Source: Gammaproteobacteria bacterium
GTDB taxonomy: Bacteria; Pseudomonadota; Gammaproteobacteria; GRL18
NCBI GenBank assembly: GCA_028571885.1
Contig: JAPVVU010000105.1
Span: 1 to 9,434 of the forward strand
Length of the DNA: 9,434 bases
Direction: 5' to 3'
The notes under the pieces were generated by a model. That model was not told the origin of the DNA. It worked only from the letters and a program-made list of their open reading frames with translations, and made no database searches. Numbering within the stretch: the first letter of the stretch is position 1; each line of letters begins with the position of its first letter. Made by a program: the position numbers and the translations under genes. Shown here in pieces: positions 5,425 through 9,434 of this stretch.

Positions 5425-5513
5425 AAAAATGAACTTTTTTAAAAGAAAAAAATATTAGCATTAAATATCAATGAGTTAAAATATTTAAAAAATTGCAGAA
5501 TTGGTATGAATTG

Positions 5514-6251
5514 TTAAATTTTGAAGTTATCACCAAGATAGACCTCTCGAACACGTTCGTTATTGAGTAAAACTTCCGGTGTGCCTTTAGCGATTACACT
5601 GCCATCATTCATGATATAGGCTCGTCGGCAAACACTCAGTGTTTCTCTGACATTATGATCAGTGATTAAAATGCCAATATTTCTTTCAGTAAGATGTAAA
5701 ATGATTGACTGAATATCATTAACCGAAATGGGATCAACGCCAGCAAAAGGTTCATCCAATAAAATGAAATCTGGCTCCATGGACAAGGTTCGGGCTATTT
5801 CAACCCGGCGGCGCTCACCGCCGGAAAGACTGATGCCTTCAGATTTGCGGATCTGAGTAATGCTTAACTCATTTAATAATTGTTCCAGATGATCTTTTCT
5901 ATCGGTGCGATTAAGATCTTTGCGTGTCTGCAGGATGGCCATAATATTTTCTTCCACTGTCAGTTTTCTAAAGACAGATGCCTCCTGAGGAAGGTAACCG
6001 ATACCCAGCTGTGCTCTTTTATGAATGGGCAGGCGAGTCACATCCTGACCACGGCAAGTGATTTTGCCGCTATCAGCCTTGATTAAACCAACAACCATAT
6101 AAAAGCTGGTTGTCTTTCCAGCACCATTTGGGCCTAAAAGACCAACAACTTCTCCTTTTTGTACCGAAAATGAGACATCATTGACCACTTTGCGTGATTT
6201 GAATGTCTTATTGAGTTTTTCTGCGCGTAGTTCTAATAGATGGCTTGACAT
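5514..6251 (-). CDS. lptB: LPS export ABC transporter ATPase LptB
   Basis: This 245-residue cytoplasmic ATPase powers LptFG to extract LPS from the inner membrane and push it along the LptC-LptA bridge. All ABC motifs are present: Walker A GPNGAGKT (40-47), Q-loop YLPQEASVF (86-94), signature LSGGERRR (142-149), Walker B FILLDEP (162-168) with catalytic Glu167, D-loop AGVDP and switch His199 (ITDHN). The wording LPQEASVFRKLTVEENI and SLSGGERRRVEIARTL is typical of LptB rather than of other ABC ATPases. The length matches the family. It follows lptA after a 130-base gap that holds no gene. GGA lies about 10 bases before the ATG. The LptF and LptG partners are not in the window, as is usual for this cluster. 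Confidence 0.98.
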   Translation of the reverse strand: MSSHLLELRAEKLNKTFKSRKVVNDVSFSVQKGEVVGLLGPNGAGKTTSFYMVVGLIKADSGKITCRGQDVTRLPIHKRAQLGIGYLPQEASVFRKLTVEENIMAILQTRKDLNRTDRKDHLEQLLNELSITQIRKSEGISLSGGERRRVEIARTLSMEPDFILLDEPFAGVDPISVNDIQSIILHLTERNIGILITDHNVRETLSVCRRAYIMNDGSVIAKGTPEVLLNNERVREVYLGDNFKI

Positions 6252-6381
6252 TTTTATAGTCCATCGGATAAATGTAGTGAAAAAATTGAGTAGAATGATT
6301 TATTCCAGCAAATTTCTGTTCAGTCCGTTATCCGAAAATAGATAGCTAATGGTTGTGTAATAGTTGTGTAAAAAACAATAA

Positions 6382-6945
6382 TTATTTGTTGCTGCTCTTG
6401 GGCTGAATGGTTACTCTCACTCGGGCAGCATTGGAAACCGGCTTGCCATTTTTATTTTTTATGCTGGATGCAACAACGGTTTCTTTTTTTGTGTCATAAA
6501 TGATTTTGTCACCACTGAAGGTATCGCCGGCCTGCCAAACATATGCTTGCTTGATTAAGTGGATTTTATCCTGGTTGAGAAAGTAGATCATGGTTACGGC
6601 GCGGGCACGGAAATCTTTGTCTTTACCTTCAGGACGCTGTTTAAAGGTAGCTAATTTTTTCTTAGTACCCACTGCAACTGCTTTTTCCAGATGATTATTT
6701 TTGTCAGTGTACAAGGTCAGTTTATGGGATTTAATGATCATGCTTCCCTGGGTTAAAATGACATTGCCTGTGTATATACTAATGCCCTTGAGATCATCAA
6801 TATCAGCACTATCGGCTTCCAGGTTAATGGGCTGGTCACGATCTGAAGATAATGCCATCAGGCTGACAGGCATACAAAACAGGATAAAATACATTAGTGA
6901 ATGAGATAAAACGACTTTCATCCTGGAAAAATAGTCAACTATCAT
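6382..6945 (-). CDS. lptA: Periplasmic LPS transport protein LptA
   Basis: This 187-residue protein, including a signal peptide, belongs to the OstA/LptA family (E. coli 185). It forms beta-jellyroll units that bridge inner and outer membranes for LPS. The hydrophobic signal core is about residues 12-29 (SHSLMYFILFCMPVSLMA), with cleavage probably just after, near ALS-SD. The mature start DQPINLEADSADIDDLKGISIYTGNVILTQGSM is characteristic: an amphipathic strand series with the GNV-x-L-x-QG motif. The start is uncertain. The first ATG has GGAG 11 bases upstream, whereas Met9 (codon at 6919-6921) gives a more standard signal peptide but has no properly spaced ribosome binding site. It sits 65 bases after lptC and before lptB, the conserved order. 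Confidence 0.95.
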   Translation of the reverse strand: MIVDYFSRMKVVLSHSLMYFILFCMPVSLMALSSDRDQPINLEADSADIDDLKGISIYTGNVILTQGSMIIKSHKLTLYTDKNNHLEKAVAVGTKKKLATFKQRPEGKDKDFRARAVTMIYFLNQDKIHLIKQAYVWQAGDTFSGDKIIYDTKKETVVASSIKNKNGKPVSNAARVRVTIQPKSSNK

Positions 6946-7010
6946 TATTGTTGGTACTCCATAATTTGTGCTTCAAATAGTTTAGACAGCTATTACCAGA
7001 AATAATAGAA

Positions 7011-7607
7011 TTATTTATCACCCGGGCTTTTGGCCGGGATGTGCCGCGCTTTAACATTATTTAATAAATAATAATGTTCTGTGTCTAAATATGCCTTCAT
7101 TCCAACGCCTGTAGCGATTGTTGCAGCTGTGGTAATTTTTACTGCTTTTTCTGTTTCCGCAAAATCTTTATTAGGCCAAATCGTTAATTCAGGTGTTTCC
7201 AGTTGAGAAAATTGATTATTTTGAGACTTCTCTCGTCTAATTATAGTATGACCTTTTAAAAAGACGCGAGTTCCATCCTTATTTATCCAGCCATGATCAG
7301 CTGTAATAACAACGGGCAGGCCTTTGCTGCGAAATAAGGTAATTATGGGACTGATAATTTCAGAATCTTCTTCATCTGGGTAGTGAAATATCTGAGCACC
7401 GATGATTTTACTTTTTGGTGAGCCTGTTTCATCAAAATTTATAATATCAGCATGATTAAAAAAAGTGTCAGCTACTTTTTTTTGCAGATTTTGTTCTGGA
7501 AAAGCGATTTGAGTTTGTTCAATGGATGTATTAGTAAAAACAATCCAGGTGATAATTATAGAAACAACTGGAATAGTCAGCAGTAATGTTAAAAGTTTTT
7601 TTTCCAT
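7011..7607 (-). CDS. lptC: LPS export protein LptC, membrane-anchored
   Basis: This 198-residue bitopic inner-membrane protein links the LptBFG transporter to LptA. A single N-terminal transmembrane helix (about residues 4-24, LLTLLLTIPVVSIIITWIVF) is preceded by two lysines, consistent with a periplasmic C-terminal domain. The jellyroll-type region includes FDETGSPKSKIIGAQIFHYPD, which matches the family pattern of D-x-x-G followed by a ...A..l.HY.. strand, and DHGWINKDGTRVFLKG. The length is close to E. coli LptC (191). Sequence conservation in this family is low, so assignment rests on the membrane anchor, these segments, and the position between kdsC and lptA. The Shine-Dalgarno is weak, and a duplicated 10-base motif lies just upstream of the start. 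Confidence 0.93.
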   Translation of the reverse strand: MEKKLLTLLLTIPVVSIIITWIVFTNTSIEQTQIAFPEQNLQKKVADTFFNHADIINFDETGSPKSKIIGAQIFHYPDEEDSEIISPIITLFRSKGLPVVITADHGWINKDGTRVFLKGHTIIRREKSQNNQFSQLETPELTIWPNKDFAETEKAVKITTAATIATGVGMKAYLDTEHYYLLNNVKARHIPAKSPGDK

Positions 7608-7615
7608 ATCAGGTT

Positions 7616-7639
7616 AATTCAAGGTGCATAATTCAAGGT
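7616..7639. repeat. 10-bp direct repeat before lptC
   Basis: AATTCAAGGT occurs at 7616-7625 and again at 7630-7639, a period of 14 bases. It fills part of the 51-base gap between kdsC and lptC, directly upstream of the lptC start. It may be a small duplication or a pair of protein-binding sites; nothing further is visible. Confidence 0.5.
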
Positions 7640-7658
7640 AATGTTAACGTTAAAGTTA

Positions 7659-8195
7659 TTAGATGTAGACTGAAAATTGTGCTTCAAGGGTTCCCTGGGC
7701 TGTCATTAATAACTCACACACATCACGAACGGCACCGTGGCCGCCATTATGTTGAGTGGTCCAGTTTGCAGCATGTATAACGCGTTCATGCGCATCAGCT
7801 ACTGCAATAGACAGGCCTGCTTTTTTCATCACAGGCAGGTCAACCAGATCATCACCAACATAGGCTACTTGTTCAGGGCTTAAGTCTAATTGCTGGCAGA
7901 GCTGTTCAAAAGCCTGTACTTTATTGAGCTGTCCCTGAAAGACTAAATCGATATTGAGATTCTTCATACGGTGTGTGACAACATCAGAGGTCCTGGCTGT
8001 AATGACTGCCAGAGGAATACCTGAACGCTGCAACATCTTGATCCCCAAACCATCTCGGGAATGGAAGGCTTTATATTCCAGGCCGTTGTCGCCGAAAAAA
8101 AGACTGCCGTCAGTCATAACACCATCAACATCACATATTAACAATTTTATAACTTTGGCTTTAGAAAAAACGGCTTCGGCAATAATTTTCTGCAT
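7659..8195 (-). CDS. kdsC: 3-deoxy-manno-octulosonate-8-phosphatase (KdsC)
   Basis: This 178-residue HAD-superfamily phosphatase hydrolyses KDO-8-phosphate to KDO, the inner-core LPS sugar. Motif I is CDVDGVMTDG, with nucleophile Asp22 and acid/base Asp24. Motif II is VITAR (Thr66). The motif III lysine is probably Lys92 (GQLNKVQAF). Motif IV is GDDLVDLPVM with Asp115, Asp116 and Asp119. SRDGLGIKML after motif I is typical of the KdsC cap-less tetrameric family. The length fits (E. coli 188). AAGGA is 11 bases before the ATG. It follows yrbG after only 48 bases. The arabinose-5-phosphate isomerase gene kdsD, which lies between these two in E. coli, is missing here, so that activity must come from elsewhere. 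Confidence 0.97.
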   Translation of the reverse strand: MQKIIAEAVFSKAKVIKLLICDVDGVMTDGSLFFGDNGLEYKAFHSRDGLGIKMLQRSGIPLAVITARTSDVVTHRMKNLNIDLVFQGQLNKVQAFEQLCQQLDLSPEQVAYVGDDLVDLPVMKKAGLSIAVADAHERVIHAANWTTQHNGGHGAVRDVCELLMTAQGTLEAQFSVYI

Positions 8196-8243
8196 GTATA
8201 ATGCTTTCCTTCGTTTATTCTTAAACTTTTAAAAGATGAGGCT

Positions 8244-9245
8244 CTATATACTCTGTTGAAAAATAACTAACATATAAGCCATATAACACATCAGTAAAAC
8301 ACCACCTTCAAGGCGATTGAGTCTGCCCTTGCCTTTAAAGCCATAAGCAAAAACAAAGAGTAAAATTGAAAGCGCCATCATAACAGGATAGTCACGATTG
8401 AGTACACTGGGATCCAGCGTTATATTAAGATCAAATAGCGCCCCGGTCATGATTGCCGGTATGCCAAGAACGCCAAGCAGATTGAACATATTGGAACCAA
8501 TGATATTACCGATAGCAATCTCATGTTCACCTTTTAATGCGCTGGTAATAGAAGCTGCCAGCTCGGGCAGGCTGGTGCCGATGGCAACAATGGTTAAGCC
8601 AATGACTAAATCACTGATATGAAATGCATGAGCAATATTAACAGCACCCCAAATGAGCATCCGGGAGCTGACTAACAAAATAATGAGTCCGAGCAAAAGC
8701 CAGAAAAAGGCGGCTGAGGTGGACATATCTCTGGGGATTTCTTCATTGAATTCTTCATCCAGGGGATCTTTTTCATTGAGTTGTTTTTTCTCATGAAGCC
8801 CCATGAGAGTGATAAATACCATCAGGGCAAACATACCCAGGATTAAAATATATCCATCTGTAGGGCTTAATTCTCCATCCCAGAGCAAACCCCAGGCCAG
8901 TATCATTATCATGAACATAATGGGATATTCACGTTTCAGGATTTTAGAATGAACCATGAGGGGGGTGACCAGAGCGGTGATACCCAGAACCAGTGCAATG
9001 TTGGTAATATTCGAGCCCAGAGCATTACCCACAGCCAAATTTGGTGTGCCTTCGTAGGCAGCAACGCCGGAAACAATCATTTCGGGGGCAGAGGTACCAA
9101 AGCCGACAATTGTCAGGCCAATAACCAGAGGAGATACTCCAAAGTTGAGCGCGATACCAGAGGCGCCCATTACAAATCGGTCGGCACTCCAGATGAGCAA
9201 TAAAAAACCGCTTAGAATGGCAATACTACTTAATAACATCTCCAT
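8244..9245 (-). CDS. yrbG: Calcium/sodium antiporter, CaCA family (YrbG-like)
   Basis: This 333-residue inner-membrane exchanger has about ten transmembrane helices in two inverted halves. The two alpha repeats are clear: GFGTSAPE (48-55) with GNALGSNITN (73-82), and AIGTSLPE (221-228) with GNIIGSNMFN (246-255). The conserved acidic residues Glu55 and Glu228 are expected to bind the cation. A charged hydrophilic loop (about 151-175, KKQLNEKDPLDEEFNEE) separates the halves. The length matches E. coli YrbG (325). Family members exchange Ca2+ or K+ for Na+ or H+; the true substrate here is unknown. It is the first gene after a terminator, so it may open the transcription unit. A TACAAT hexamer (complement of 9284-9289) is a possible -10, but without a convincing -35. 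GAGGA lies rather far (15 bases) from the first of two ATGs (codons 1 and 3). Confidence 0.95.
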   Translation of the reverse strand: MEMLLSSIAILSGFLLLIWSADRFVMGASGIALNFGVSPLVIGLTIVGFGTSAPEMIVSGVAAYEGTPNLAVGNALGSNITNIALVLGITALVTPLMVHSKILKREYPIMFMIMILAWGLLWDGELSPTDGYILILGMFALMVFITLMGLHEKKQLNEKDPLDEEFNEEIPRDMSTSAAFFWLLLGLIILLVSSRMLIWGAVNIAHAFHISDLVIGLTIVAIGTSLPELAASITSALKGEHEIAIGNIIGSNMFNLLGVLGIPAIMTGALFDLNITLDPSVLNRDYPVMMALSILLFVFAYGFKGKGRLNRLEGGVLLMCYMAYMLVIFQQSI

Positions 9246-9343
9246 CGTTTAAATTGTCATTCCTCTGCTCTATGTAGTCTCATATTGTAAGATATATTTT
9301 TTGATAACTCGTTGGTGAAACTTGTTCTTGAAAAATTTTTCGT

Positions 9344-9387
9344 AAAAAAATGAATGCCCCGATACGGAGGCCGCAGCGGGGCATTTT
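9344..9387 (-). terminator. Intrinsic terminator upstream of yrbG
   Basis: AATGCCCCG (9353-9361) and CGGGGCATT (9377-9385) form a perfect 9-bp GC-rich stem with a 15-base loop. On the minus strand it is followed by CA and seven Ts (complement of 9344-9350); on the plus strand only TT follows the stem, so the minus direction is favoured. It would end a transcript entering from beyond 9434. One minus-strand frame from the window edge stops at 9394-9396, just before the stem, and could be the end of that gene, but about 12 visible codons are too few to identify it. Confidence 0.8.
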
Positions 9388-9434
9388 AGCAGGTTATGAG
9401 AATAAACGCCTGCTTCTTTTAACAAAAGCTTTTC

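Larger units (their letters stand above)
5208..5513. other. Intergenic region between lptB and rpoN (306 bases)
   Basis: No plausible gene lies here. The minus strand carries the promoter-like cluster listed separately (5382-5424), followed by about 170 bases of leader before the rpoN ATG. Within that leader, AGTGAG (5301-5306) pairs with CTCACT (5324-5329), and AGCAAAAGC near 5280-5288 nearly pairs with GCTTTGCT (5308-5315); the two pairings interleave, so at most one simple hairpin forms. Just upstream of rpoN (5211-5234) is a seven-codon ATG...TAG frame, MKQVVII, ending three bases before the rpoN start; it has no ribosome binding site. The part nearest lptB (5425-5513) is very AT-rich with no terminator hairpin that I can see. 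Confidence 0.6.

Noticed and set aside
5422..5457. Plus-strand mini-frame MNFFKRKKY after the FNR-type box
   Set aside because: It has nine codons in very AT-rich sequence, with no downstream gene on that strand and no sign of selection.
9397..9434. C-terminal fragment of an upstream gene on the minus strand
   Set aside because: About 12 codons are visible and more than one frame stops nearby, so neither the frame nor the product can be identified; it is noted only with the terminator.

Overview
The window is a chromosomal segment of a rather AT-rich gammaproteobacterium (judged by eye, not counted). It carries an extended version of the conserved lpt-rpoN-pts cluster, and all twelve protein genes lie on the minus strand, so transcription runs from high to low coordinates. 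The order yrbG-kdsC-lptC-lptA-lptB-rpoN-hpf-ptsN-rapZ-HPr matches the E. coli/Pseudomonas arrangement. It differs by adding a short HPr kinase (hprK) and a mannose-type EIIA, and by lacking kdsD, which usually precedes kdsC. I cannot name the genus.

Right part (9434 to 5514): an intrinsic terminator of an upstream unit, then the CaCA-family antiporter yrbG, the KDO-8-phosphate phosphatase kdsC, and the LPS-transport genes lptC, lptA and lptB. Together these make the KDO sugar of inner-core LPS and move finished LPS out of the inner membrane.

Middle (5513 to 3063): a 306-base intergenic region, then rpoN (sigma-54), a pair of tandem palindromic elements, and hpf (ribosome hibernation factor). 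The rpoN upstream region is the most interesting part of the window. It holds a perfect FNR/ANR-type palindrome (5411-5424), a near-consensus sigma-54 -24/-12 element facing rpoN (5390-5404), and a sigma-70-like -10 (5382-5387), all within 43 bases. This suggests that rpoN responds to oxygen and to its own product. RpoN itself has a long acidic region II containing about five pentapeptide-like units.

Left part (3062 to 1): ptsN (EIIA-Ntr), hprK, rapZ, mannose-type EIIA and HPr. HPr keeps both His15 and Ser46, so it can in principle be phosphorylated by Enzyme I and by the kinase encoded three genes upstream. No EIIB, EIIC or Enzyme I is present in the window, which points to a regulatory rather than a sugar-transporting PTS. 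The gene series ends at a 26-bp perfect inverted repeat (15-89).

The genes are recognised families. I see no phage, insertion sequence, CRISPR array, tRNA or rRNA. What may be undescribed is the regulatory wiring at rpoN, the palindromic repeat families in the gaps, and the altered HprK signature.
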